Source: Paragordius varius (Eukaryota; Nematomorpha). Taken from it: a stretch of DNA of 64,000 nt. The stretch lies in assembly GCA_964247055.1 (NCBI GenBank), contig OZ176050.1, positions 13,330,001 through 13,394,000 on the forward strand. Direction: 5' to 3'. This document shows, one piece after another, positions 12,001 to 24,100 of this stretch. Below the pieces are notes generated by a model. The model had not been told where the DNA came from. It ran no database searches and was given only the letters and a program-made list of their open reading frames with translations. How positions within the stretch are numbered: position 1 is the stretch's first letter; each line of letters starts with the position of its first letter. Position numbers and translations under genes: made by a program.

Positions 12001-14645
12001 GTAATTATTAATATTTTTTTGAATTTGAAGTATATGTACGATTCTCATACATGCAATATATAAAACATTTAATATGCATATATTTTCGTGCGCAATTATA
12101 TAATGCTTGTTTAAGAAAATATTTTTATTCAATAATAATGTTTTAAAAATAATAGTTTGTCACAATGACATTTTAATTGTTATCACGGATTGAATATTCA
12201 CATATCACAAAGTTACTGTAATCTTTATGGCATTTTTATAAAACATCTATTTACAACGCAATAATAAAAAATATAGATTATATATTTTGTTCTATGTTAT
12301 CAAATATTTTTTCTCAAACTTATTATTAGATATCTTTGCCCATTACATTAACCCACGAGGGATGGATAATAGCGTTGGAACAAAGTTTAGTCATAATACT
12401 CATAATTGGGCGATGGTTGTTACCGAGAGGTAAATAAATAATTATATTTCATTTTTTTGTGCTTAAAATATTACTCATCTTTCTTAAGTTTCATATAGAT
12501 AAATCGTAATGGATGGAATTGAGTTAAATGAAATTACATTAGTAAAATTTATCATTCTTGAATATATATATACCATTTATACTTTAAATTTACCCTTGAA
12601 CAATTCACAATTTAATTTCACCCTAAAATAAATGATGCGTTTTTTAAGATTTAATAATACATATACTTTTTATATTTTTATAAATTAATACTTAAAAAAA
12701 TAAAAACTAAGCCATAAAGATATATTTCATATTAATAATGAGTGCCCTAAAACACGCAATTTATTTTTAGGGTGAATTCGAATTGTTCGAGGGTGAATTT
12801 AAATTGTTTAAGGGTGAATTTGAATTGTAAATGATATATATTAACTAGGTGAACTATCGAGAGATCAATTATCCCAAATATTGCTCGTGTATATCGGTAC
12901 TGCGGCTGATATAATGAGCCTGTTCGAAACGTTCGAAGAACAAGAGGCTAAAGGAAGCCGTCTTATAAGCATAGTCATTCTTTCCATATGGACCTGGAGT
13001 TTTGCTCAATTCACGTTTGTCCTTACAACGCTAAAATCACGCAAGGATAAGCTGGGTGCCATTTTTTTCGTGCACAAATTCAAGAAGGCCAAACATCAAA
13101 TGTTCATAGATCTCATGGGTGTCATGTCTAATCTTATGTTTCAGGACATTCCTTTCCTTATTCTCAGGATTTTGCTCATCACTAAATTCAACATTATCAG
13201 TGTGATGATGGTATTTTTCATTATGAAAAACATTTTGGTCATTGTGTTGGAAATGTACCGCGTAGCTGTACTATTCCTATCACGGCGTAAACGTTTGAAT
13301 GAGATTAAGAAAAAAGCTTTGATACATTCATACTTTAAGAGTGATCCGAAAAAATTGGTTAGCAGTGGGGCCGTGACCATACCCATATCTACTGCCCCCC
13401 CTTCAAACTTGAGTGCACCATCCACAAGTAGTGAAGACACTAGTCCAGGTAAATAATAATAATACATCTATCTATAAAACATTTTGTTAAGGAGAAGATA
13501 ATTTTATAATGAATATGAGATAAATTTAATATTTAAAGTACGGCCTTTTTTATCGCCTTTGTGTTTAACTAACACTGACCAATCCATCAATTATTAGAAT
13601 ATAGTGGGATAGTCTAATTTTACGGTTAAACGATCATTCGTGTTTAAATTTAAACTTTTGCCCAAGTGTTTTTGTTATAAAATATTCAAAAATCTCTTAA
13701 TACTAACCCTTATTTATTTATGTAATAAATATATTTTTAGGTGTAATTGATGATAGGACACCTTTATTGGGTGATGGTTTATCCGCACAAGCTGGACAAG
13801 CCCCTCCAACAACGGTTATTTCAACTGTCGTTACACTACCCGCTAAATTTGTACCGCCTGTCACATCTTCCGAGACAGGGGCCTCGGTTGAAAATGTGCC
13901 ATCTCCGACTTTGGCATTTGTGGTCACGGTGGCGGCACCCATATCTACGGCTGAAGCGTCGTTAGCAACCACTCAGCAATCAACGCCACAGGGTATAACA
14001 GCTGTAGTAACGGCAGGAAATTCTCCCCTTACATCCGCTCAAAATATAAGCGACAGCTCAATAAGTAGTAGACCACCTGCTATTATATCACCAGTCAATA
14101 CAATAGCCGTGTCTAATACATCCACTTCCATTTCAACTGCACCTACTACTTCAGATTCAATTTCATCACCACCGTCTTCTGAGGCCCTAAGCCCGCCCAT
14201 CAGTGCTCCAGCCAAACTTGAGACAAGACCAAGTTTTGATGAAACGCTGGAAGCCTTTAAAAAGGTCAAAGAAAAGGAGGCCAAAGAAACCACAGTGGAT
14301 GATTTAGATCGGAAAGCTATCTTGAAAGGCGAAGTTGGGAAAATATCGCCCATCAAAGAGGAATTAGTTAAAGTGTTTAAACTCGCTGATGATGTTCAGG
14401 AGATTGTGGATATTCACGAGCTTAACAAGGAGCTTGAAAAAAATATTAAAGACAAGAAAAAAGAAATCCAAGCTGCTGCCGCCGTCGCCGTCTCACAATC
14501 TACAACCGCGCCCACAAATATTTCTTCTAGTCAACCAGCTTCTGTCGCGAATTCACAAACCTCTGCATTATCATCATCTTCAAATACTACAGCTACACAA
14601 TCCATAACTTCCCCTATAATGACTCCAAACGTGACAACGAAATAA
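8933..14645 (+). CDS. TMEM26: TMEM26-family transmembrane protein
   Basis: Six exons join in phase: 8933-8974, 9973-10259, 11808-12000, 12330-12429, 12849-13448 and 13741-14645, giving about 708 residues. The match to the TMEM26 family is clear from the N-terminal membrane segment with KNPLYWYIA, then GKEYKWF, and the strongly conserved IIGRWLLPRG-ELSRDQLSQ-LLVYIGTAADI block. WTWSFAQF and a C-terminal membrane pair with VFFIMKNILVIVLEMYR follow. Vertebrate members are about 370 residues. Here exon 6 adds a ~300-residue tail rich in Ser, Thr, Pro and Ala, with a Lys/Glu-rich, probably helical stretch (about FDETLEAFKKVKEKEAK onward). Exon 1 is a short Ser-rich leader (MSEVFSSESSKSLQ) with a GTGAGA donor; an in-frame TAA lies just upstream. 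The molecular function of the family is poorly known. A MITE ends 8 bp before exon 5. Confidence 0.9.
12567..12840. repeat. MITE family 1, copy 1 (TMEM26 intron 4)
   Basis: Inverted terminal sequence TATATACCATTT at the left and its complement (AATGATATATA) at the right. Subterminal iterations of a ~21-bp unit (GGGTGAATTTGAATTGTTC) number three on the right side. The element ends only 8 bp before the acceptor of exon 5 (12849). Confidence 0.8.
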
Positions 14646-15114
14646 ATTTATGCCAAGTCCGAAATAATTTAATGAAAAATATAAAATTTGCAGTCACAAT
14701 GAGATACAGATAATATTGCGTATGCCAAAATTTGGATGTTGACGTGATAAATTTTACCATTTGCTAGTCATCACAATTAATTTTTGAACTTATAAACCAT
14801 AGGAGTGCCAATGCTTTGAAAATGGTTATTTTAAAATATCTTAAACAAAATAAATAACCTAATTTATCAATCGGTTTTAAAAAATAACGATAAAAAATGA
14901 CTTAATTTAAACCTTTCAACAATTCTAAAGTAACTAAATATTTTTTTTCCTTAAATGTGGTTAATTTCAAAATTTTAAACAATTAACCTAATATTTTTGA
15001 TTGGTTTAAGAACACTAATGACCAAATAATTAATTTTAGCTATTATTCTATGTAGCAAAGAACCAAAAATATTATATTAACATTATGTCGCTTCCATGCT
15101 TTTGTTTAGATTGT
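14646..15114. other. 3' flank of the TMEM26-like gene
   Basis: AATAAA overlaps the stop codon (about 14641) and could be a polyadenylation signal. Otherwise AT-rich with no gene seen. Confidence 0.4.
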
Positions 15115-15444
15115 TATATACCATTTACAGATCGAATACACTCTTGAACATTTCCAATTCACACTCGAACAATTCAAAATCACCCTAAAATTTATAATGT
15201 GTTTTTTAAGATAAAAAATTACCTTGTTTTTAAAGATTTTTAAAATATGAAAATTTAAAATTAATATAATGCTGAAAAAATAATAAACTATGTAGTAAAA
15301 ATTTATTTCATATTAATGATATGTTATATTAGTCCGAAACTTAATTTATGTTTAGCGTGTTGAATTGTTCAAAGGTGAATTTGAATGGTTCGAGGGTGAA
15401 TTTGAATTGTTCAAGGGTAAATTTGAATTGTAAATGGTATATAT
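15115..15444. repeat. MITE family 1, copy 2
   Basis: Starts TATATACCATTTACAG and ends TGTAAATGGTATATA. Four right-side iterations of the 21-bp unit and a conserved AT-rich core (ACTGAAAAAATAATAAACTA-like). No coding capacity. Confidence 0.8.
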
Positions 15445-15810
15445 TATTATTATTATCATTATAATTGTGAATACCGCTATGCTCACACATTTGGTGTCTT
15501 TATTCATATAATATATTATCAATAAATTTTACTTATAATTTTTCCCTAAGTCACACCATCTTTTTAAATTCCTTTAATACTTAGCAAATAACTATGATTC
15601 AAGCTCATTTTTTCACATAATTTTTTTTTAATTTCCAACATTTTCTTTCAAAATCAAAATGATAATTATGATATTTTTATTGGGCAGGTTAATTGTAAGC
15701 CCCAAAAAATGTTTTTATTGCTTTAATTAACATTGTAGATTTGAGCGGATATCCTTATAAAATGAAATGAATGGAAAAATCAATGTATAGTATTCAACCT
15801 TTTTCAGATT

Positions 15811-15909
15811 ATGTGCGATAAGGCAGATTTGTATCAATTTTGTGCAATTAGTGAAAAAGTACGAGAATGGCATAAATCCCTAGGGTTTTTAAATAAAATA
15901 ATTGGGTAA
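15811..15909 (+). CDS. Possible small exon or 32-aa micro-ORF
   Basis: ATG 15811 opens 32 codons with an unusually coding-like mix (MCDKADLYQFCAISEKV, then REWHKSLGF). A good acceptor (CCTTTTTCAG) lies just before it and a donor-like GGGTAAAC overlaps its stop. It could be an internal exon of an unknown gene, a micro-ORF, or chance. No partner exon was identified. Confidence 0.2.
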   Translation: MCDKADLYQFCAISEKVREWHKSLGFLNKIIG

Positions 15910-16753
15910 ACATACATTTCTGTCAAAATCTATATTAGATGAAAACGAATGTAGTTCTAGATTTTAAACTATTTATGAAAACATTTATCACAGTAAAAAC
16001 TTATGCGTATTTAAAAAATACAAAATATTTTTACCATTCACAAAATCAGGCAAAATTATTACAGTTATATCTAAAGCCTTAAATTAATTTTAATTATACC
16101 AATTTATGTATATGATATGGTTAATTATTAAAAGCATTATATTTATTAATAATAAATTCATAAAAATGAATGATAAAAAGAGGACAATTGTAATAGAGAG
16201 ATGTAAAAATTATTTTGGTATAAATCAAATACAATGCTGCACACAAAGAGATATATATATATAGTTGGTTAAATGTAAATTTCATAAGTATTTCAATTAA
16301 AGTTAAGAATTATTTATCTTAAAAATCTTAGAGTAATGGTATGGTGAAAATTAATAAAGTATATTTAAAAAGTATTAAAAAATTGCATTTATGGTAGAAA
16401 AAAAAGTTTAATAGGCTAAAATAAATTTTGTAATATAAAAATACGAATTTGGTTGGTTGGGTGTGTCCGACATTATAAGTATACATTAAAACATCACAAA
16501 TAACCTTAATATTACAGAGGTGCGTATACGTTCAATTAGCAAAATTAATTAAATACATCAAATTTATATATTGGAAGAAGCTATATTATTTTTTAAGTCA
16601 CACAGTTTATAAATGCAATAAATGCCGCCGTATTCCAGCCTTAAAAATTATTTGAAAAAAAAACTGGTATTTAAAGTTCTAATAAAAAACTATACTATAA
16701 AAGTGTATGTAGATTTAAAATACTAGCATATGCTATAAATACTAAATGAATAA
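15910..16753. other. AT-rich 3' flank of EB1, no gene seen
   Basis: Beyond the last EB1 exon I see no coding exon, RNA gene or transposon end. Confidence 0.4.
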
Positions 16754-16978
16754 TTAATCTGAAACAAGGTTCGAGTCCTCACAATTAATCAACAGATCCT
16801 CGGAAACTTCATTTAGTAAAAGATTATTCATATGGCTAGTATTGTTTTCATTCAAATTATTTAACAATGCAATATTGTTTTCATGGTGATTAACATTATT
16901 ATTAAGATTATTGTAATTTTGGCCTTGGACATTTGAATTAGTTTGACCCAATTCTCCACCATCTAGTACTGTGTTTGT
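16754..16978 (-). other. MAPRE: Alternative or duplicated last exon of EB1
   Basis: After an acceptor (CTATTTAG) this exon begins in phase 0 with [16 protein letters not shown] and runs Asn-rich for 74 residues to a stop (ends NLVSD). Its start resembles that of the preceding terminal exon ([14 protein letters not shown]), suggesting exon duplication. Exon 17499-17978 already ends in a stop and I see no convincing donor inside it. Exon 5 could therefore splice to either as mutually exclusive last exons. Confidence 0.55.
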
Positions 16979-19900
16979 CTAAATAGGTAGTAAAAAATAT
17001 TAAATTAAAAAAAAGACCCCTTTTTAGATATTAATATATATATGAAACAAGCAATTAAACATATAATAAAATTACGATAATAAGGATATTAGCGCAATAT
17101 TTTACAATGGCACATCAATTTACTAAGCTAAAACTGACAACGTACATGCAAAATTTAAATGTATACATAATAACCGCAAACAGAAGTAATGAATAATAAC
17201 ATATAGACGTAATTTAAGAATTAGATTGGACAAAAAAACGCTACAAATATACAAACATAAACACAGAAAAACGGATAATATTGAAAGTTAAAAACTGGAA
17301 ATTTACAAGAGACTGATAATGATCGAAGCTCCACATTGGATATAAAATGATGATATGCCAATATATTCAAAAATCAAGAATTGGTCAGAAATCGACGAAA
17401 AAACAGATATATGAAAACTATCAAAATTATTATTGAATATAATCCGGAAAATGTTGAAAAGTTGTCGATAAAATAGTTTATCTGCATAGATAGTTTTCTT
17501 ATTTATCGGTGTTAATATGATTAACATTGCTTTCTGCGCCACTATTGATATTGTTATGTTGATTAAAGTAAAAACTATCGACCAACTGTTTCTCATAAGC
17601 ATCAAATTCGCTTAAACCCTCATCCCCGTCAAAATCATCGTAATCAAACAAATTATTTGGTTGATTTCCATCTTTGCTATTGCAAACATTATATTTTGAA
17701 TTTTTTTCAATAATATCATTTGATTCAGCATTGTTATGAAGAGTTTTTGCCTGGGTATTATGGGTTAAAAGATGTAAATTATCATCTTTTAAATTATCAT
17801 TATTTTTTAAGTTTTGTTGGCCATCATCAACATTATTATTGGGAAATGTTTCATTAGGCGTTGTGGTTAATAAATGCGTGTCATTCATAGGAATTTCTTG
17901 ATGATTAGAACTTGAAACTGCAGAAGTTACAACCAATTTTCCATCTACAACGGTAGTTGTGGGAATTTCAAACCCTTCCTATTTGCATTTAGTTGGGTTG
18001 TTTTATGGTAAAAGTTGATTAAAAAAAAGCCATTTATAATTAATAATATTAAAATCCAAAATTAAAATTTAAATATATTTTGCTTTAATAAATATAATAC
18101 ACTACCTAAAACTTTAAATATCCCTTTATTATTAATCAATACATAATTCCATTTAACAAATCAAATATATAATACTTATTTGCCCGTGAATCTAGTATTA
18201 AAAGCAATTTAAATAAAAAACAGATTAAGTATATTGCAAAAGATTATGCATGTATTATTTATACCTCAGTATCATAAATAATTTCCAACACTTTCTTAAG
18301 GTTAGGATCCAATTGATTTTTGGCTTCGAGTTCTTGGCAAAAGATCTCAATGTTCCGCAATTTCGAGTAATAAAAATTGCGTTCAATATCAGCCTCCTCC
18401 AACATACGAGTTAATTCTTCAGTCTTTAAGAAAGAAAAGTTTTGTTTTAAAAAAAACTCAAAAGAACATAAAGCGCAAATATTACGCAAATTTTAACAAA
18501 TATTTGGAAATGGATTATTAAATTAAGTTATCTGTAGGATTTTTAAGACCCATGTTAAAACTCCGTAAGTAACAATTACATACTTAAGTACTTATGTTTA
18601 TTGTTATATACTTATGCTTACATTTTTAAATAAAAATCATTATTCATCAAAAGTCTGTTTCTAGTAGACTTGTTAAAATTCTAAAATGGCATAACTTGAA
18701 AATTATGCGACTTTTTAAATTTTATAAATTGGAAATAAATATTTGGCTTTCTATCCTCTAATTTACAGAATTCAAAAACACGCAATATTTTTCAAATTAT
18801 GTCGCTTTGATATTTTAACAACAAGTCTACATCCTAGGGCAGACTTATGATGAATGAATAATATTTATTTAAAAATGTAAGACAAGTAAAAAAAAATTTA
18901 GCATAACTTTAACATGGGACTAAAACTTGGTCGATCTTTATAATATTAGAATGATTCGCAGAATGATGCCTTAATACTAGTTTTTAAAATATGGATTTCA
19001 AATTTACGATTTAATTTCATTTTTGGTTCAGGGTTCAATTACACACATTTTTTATAAAATTTCGGTTCCCAAAATCTTTGCAAAAAATTAGTTTTTTAGG
19101 TAAAATAGTTCAAATTTTGATCCTTTTTTTTAAATTGCAAATAATTTATGGCAACAAATTTTTGTTTGCAACTATGTAAATTTAAGAAAAATACATTTTA
19201 TTTCCAATCGATAAAAACAATATTTTAAAAAAATAATCTAAAATTGCATAAAAAAATCTTTTAAAGCCGTTGCTATTAATTCAAATGGTGTTTCAAAGCT
19301 AATGATTCAGTACCAAAAACTGTTTCGATACGAATCCCTCTTATAAGTTACACTCTTTTTTTAACTTATTCTTTACGATTAACCGAAAAACCTTATATAT
19401 ATATATATATAAAATATATACCATTTGAAATTCAATTTCACCATTGAACAATTTAAATTCACCGTCGAACAATTCAAATTCACCCTTGAACAATTCAAAT
19501 TCACCCTTAAATAAAATATATGTTTTTTAAGATTAAAAATCACCTATATTTTATATATTTTTAAAAAATAAAAATTCTATTTTAAGTCAAAATAATACTG
19601 AAAAAATAATAAACTATACCAAAAACATATATTTTATATTAATAATGAGTTATATTAGTTCGAAAACACATAATTTATTTTTAGGGTGAATTTGAATTGT
19701 TCGAGGGTGAATTTAAATTGTTCGAGGGTGAATTTGGACTGTAAATGGTATATATATATATATATATATAAACATCCCTTTAAATATAAAACCAGCCAAG
19801 TATACCTCTTTCTTATGTTCCGTCAATTGTTGCTCCATTTGTGCAATCATTTGTTGATTTGCCATGCCTGATTTTTCATTCACATTGTTCCCATTCCCAT

Positions 19901-21060
19901 TCGCATTGTTATTGTGATAAAGATTATTAGCATTGTTAATATTACAATTATTTTTATTAACATTATTATTAACATTGGGTAACGTTTTATTTTGTTGATA
20001 CATATTATTATTGCCAGGAAAATTAGAAGAATTAATTTTATTAGCAACAGCTGTTTTTGGCGTCCCAGCTGAACCAGTTCGAGTTGTCGCATTCTTAACC
20101 ACCATATTATTATGATGAGAGGGCGGCAGACCGCTTTGGGCCCTTTTATAGGCGGGTCCAGCGCCATTCGTGGCTGAAAAACCGGTTCCTGTATTACCAC
20201 CAATCTTTGATGCTAGGAAAGAGAGAGGAAAATATAAAAAGTTTGCTGGTCAAGAAAAATTTGAATGGGAAAAAAGTGGTGTTTCATTTTTTTACTTTAT
20301 TGTATATCTTTCGGGTTAATTTTCTACCAATTTTTAATACAAGAGACCATTATAAATTACGTAATTTACCATATAATAAAATCCCTTCAAATGATTACTA
20401 TACTTTGAAGTTTTAAAAACTTTTTTCATAAAGTCAAAATTAAAGTTAATTCACGATCTTACGAGTTAGTTGCCTATTGTTATAGTAAAAGTTGATTTTA
20501 TTCGTATAGTTTTAGTATTCCTTAAAGTTACTTAACAAAAGAAATAATTAACAAATATTTCATATAAATTAAAATCATATACCCATATCTAATGACGAAG
20601 GGGGTATATTCATACCGTCTCTGGCCGATCTTGCATCATAAGGATCCCCATTGTAATTATTGTCAAAAAACTTTTTAAACCATTGAACAAACTCAAAATT
20701 GTCTTGATATCGACCCTTGATCAATTTATCAACGGGAATCACCTAAAATATCATGAACATATGATACTTTATCCACATTAACCTTCTTAAATGCCGATTG
20801 TAACTGTTTAAAATTTGATATGTATTCATGCTCCAAATTTGCATTAAATTTAACTTTTTTCAAATTTATGGATCCTAAATATAGAATTTTTGTTTGTTAC
20901 CAGGGAAAAGCATATCAAAAAAATTACAATAAGCCGTTCCAGTACATAATTGTTCAATCTTTGTGAAGTTACTCTGTAAACATCCATTAATCCAATTCAA
21001 CATATCATGTCTGCTAAGATTATCAGTCGTACAATTAGTAGAATACACATTTATAGCCAT
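16754..21060 (-). CDS. MAPRE: Microtubule plus-end-tracking protein EB1
   Basis: Minus-strand exons: 21060-20901, 20874-20768, 20742-20583, 20212-19806, 18423-18265, then a terminal exon 17978-17499 (about 490 residues) or an alternative, phase-compatible terminal exon 16978-16754. The N-terminal calponin-homology domain is unmistakable ([54 protein letters not shown]). The EB-homology coiled coil is in exon 5 ([15 protein letters not shown], against FYFGKLRNIELICQE in vertebrates). EB1 binds growing microtubule ends and recruits partners. Oddities: introns 1 and 2 are 26 and 25 bp; exon 4 encodes a long Asn-rich linker; the tail is Asn/Asp-rich and lacks the usual EEY/F end. Typical length is ~270 residues. 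It is divergent from ARP2. Confidence 0.92.
19415..19756. repeat. MITE family 1, copy 3 (EB1 intron 4)
   Basis: TATATACCATTT at the left and TGTAAATGGTATATA at the right, with three to four 21-bp iterations on each side. (TA)n abuts both ends. Confidence 0.8.
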
Positions 21061-21158
21061 TTTTGTCGGATTTATCGATAAAAATGATGAATTGTTATAA
21101 ATTAGGTTATAGATTTATTTAACGGTATGATAAAATGAATGTGGTGCACAAATAGAAC
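21061..21158. promoter_or_regulatory. 98-bp bidirectional promoter, EB1 / ARP2
   Basis: This is the entire space between the two start codons, which face away from each other. It contains a perfect palindrome TATCGATA at 21073-21080. That string is the core of the DRE site known from fly housekeeping promoters; its role here is inference. No TATA box in a fixed position for both genes was evident. Each 5'UTR must lie in this space unless unseen upstream exons exist. Confidence 0.7.
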
Positions 21159-24100
21159 ATGGATAAAGGGAAAGTTATCGTTTGCGATAATGGCACAGGA
21201 GTATTTTAATTATTTTTATGCCTAATTTATAGTTTGTTAAAGTAGGATATGCCGGATCCAATTTTCCTTCCTTTATTTTTCCATCGATGGTTGGACGACC
21301 CCTACTTAGGTCCAAAGTTCGTGTCAAAACCAATATTGGTAGCGAAATAGAAATTAAGGTAATATAAATTGTTTGTACATTTTAAAATTTATACATTTAA
21401 GCGATCTGTAAATTATTTGTATTATTTGGCTTTTAAAGGAAATTATATTAACTATTCTTTCATATTTTTACCAAATTTAAATTATAGTTTATAAATAACG
21501 ACTTAAGCCTATTATTTAGAAAAAAATACTCCATCGCATATTTTGGAAAATATAGTATGTAAAAGTTTTTTTTGTTTTTGATTCTAAATGATTTTGATGG
21601 AGAATAATTTTTTGAGAGATATATATATTTTTTGCATCGTTTTTGCAATAGGAATTTCCGTATAATATCTATTTATTATAAGTTTAAATGTTTTATTTTT
21701 TTCAATTTTGATTTTAAGACCCGTTTAATTTTAATTTCCATTTTTTGAAAGAAAATTATAATGTATTATAATGTGTAACCAAGCTATCCAATTTCTTTAG
21801 ATACCATGTCTAAAGTTAAAACTTAATTGCTGAAATTTTTAATGGTTTTGAAAAGTTTAAATGATTAAATTGAGATTTTAAACCTCTTTAATAATATTTA
21901 ATTCTTATTTTAGTTTTCTAAATAAAAAAGAGAAATGTGACTTAATTTTTTTATTAAAATTTTGTTAAGGGGGTTGACTGTTAATTTTAACTGCCATTTT
22001 TGGAAGAAACTAGTATAGTTTAAATTAAGATTCTAGTTTTAACTAATTTAAAAAGTTTAACAATTTTTAACCATTTTATCAAGGATCTTATGGTTGGAGA
22101 TGAGGCAAGTGCGGCCCGTCAATTCTTGGAAATCAGTTACCCCATGGAAAATGGCATAGTTCAAAATTGGAGTGAAATGGTCAATATATGGGATTACACC
22201 TTTGGACCAGATAAATTAGCTATCCAGGATGAAACGAGCGAAACGAAAATCTTATTAACGGAACCACCGCTAAACCCTGTAAAAAATCGACAAAAAATGG
22301 CTGAAGTTTGTTTCGATTATTTTGATGTCCATATTTTTTGTTTTTTTAAATATTAATACAATAATAATAGATGTTCATTATCATAACGGTTCTTTGTGAT
22401 ATTCCTTTGTGTATATAACAATTTTTATGATTTTTTTGAATTAGTATGCTTAATCATAGGTTTTAGTTTCCGTTTAATTTTTAATTTAATTAGTTTTAAT
22501 ATCATTTTCATTTTTTAAAATTGAAAATCTAGATTTAAAATTTGAGAATCAATCTATTAGTTTATATTATTCGTCTTTATATATATATATATATAATATG
22601 TAGATTATGTTTGAGAAGTACAATTTCAAATGCATTCACATTGCGATACAAGCCGTATTAGCCTTATACGCTCAAGGTGAAAATATACAGTAAAAATTGA
22701 AATTATACGGACAAAACGTAAAAATATAAGGACATCTGTGTTTTATTTACATGGTTTCTTAAATATAACCAATGCATATTTAAAAAATCCAAATTGGAAT
22801 AAACGCGTAAATTGGTAATATTAATAACATATTTTACAATGGTAACTATATAATTTATCTAGGAAAAATTAAGGTTTAAGGAAAGTATGGTTGTCTTTTG
22901 GAAAAAAATTGAATTTATATTTTTACGTTTTGTCTGTGTAATTTCAATTTTTACTCTAAATGGCTTTTAAAAACGTTTAATTGTTTCCCCAGAAACTAAA
23001 CTGGGTCAATATTATTATACAGTTTTCGAAAAATTATGGCTGCTGTTTTAGTTCTATTGTTTTATAGTCAAATTGTTTTCAAATCCGATTAAAATTAAAA
23101 GTTTACAGGCGCTAATTTTTCATACAATAAGAATAAGAGAAAGGTTTTAACACTGTAAAGTTTCTTGGATTCGATGCTCATATTACAAAAATGATATTAT
23201 CAAATAACATTGTGATAAAATTGAAATTATACAAAATATGGAGAATATGTTTCGAAAAATTGTTCTACCAATCTAAACTCGAGTTATCACTCGTTAGGAG
23301 TGCTTATAAAAATTAATACCTTTTTAATAAAAATATAAATTTTGTCGTATAACTAAAAATATTAAAAAGATTTATATATACCATCTACGTTCAAATGCAC
23401 CCTTATATTATTCAAATTCACCTTAAAATATAGTTTTTTAAGATTAAAAATTACTTATATTTTTTTTGAAAAGATATAATATTGTTTAAATTAAAATAAT
23501 ACTGAAAAAATAATAAAATATGCCATTAAGATATATTTCATATTAATGATGAGTTTTATTAGCCTAAAACACCATAATTTATTTTTTAGGGGGAATTTGA
23601 ATTGTTAAAGGGTGAATATGAATTGTAAATGGCATATATATTTATTTAAAATGATTTTTTTGATCAAGTCCTTTTATATTTTGTATGTAGGTCTTTTAAC
23701 TGGAGTTGTCATAGATTCTGGGGATGGAGTTACCCATATATGTCCAGTATATGAGGGTTATGCCCTCTCTAATCTTACCCGTCGATTGGATTTAGCTGGA
23801 CGTGATATAACTAAATATTTGATTAAAGTACATTTTTACAATAGTTTGGTTTTTTGCAAAAATATTTTGGTTTTTTATTTTAGTTTTTTTGTTAATGTAT
23901 GGATGGCTTATATGTTTAAAATGTATTAAGTTTGCGTTATGATATAGTACTTTTATTTTGAATAAAATTATTTTGTCGCCAATGAAAGCAATGTAATAAA
24001 ATGACAACTAATTTTTATAATATGGTTTGGTTTATAATATATAGGATTGTTATGCTTAAAAATCAGAAATGATGTATTTATAACATTAACTTTGATAATT

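Noticed and set aside
12760-12840. Regular 21-bp repeats resembling a CRISPR array
   Set aside because: Direct tandem units without unique spacers, at the ends of a eukaryotic MITE.
16754-17978. Joining both EB1 terminal exons in one transcript
   Set aside because: The upstream one ends in a stop and shows no convincing donor before it.
19686-19871. Short + strand frame with repeated NLNCSRV
   Set aside because: It is translation of the 21-bp subterminal iterations of a MITE.
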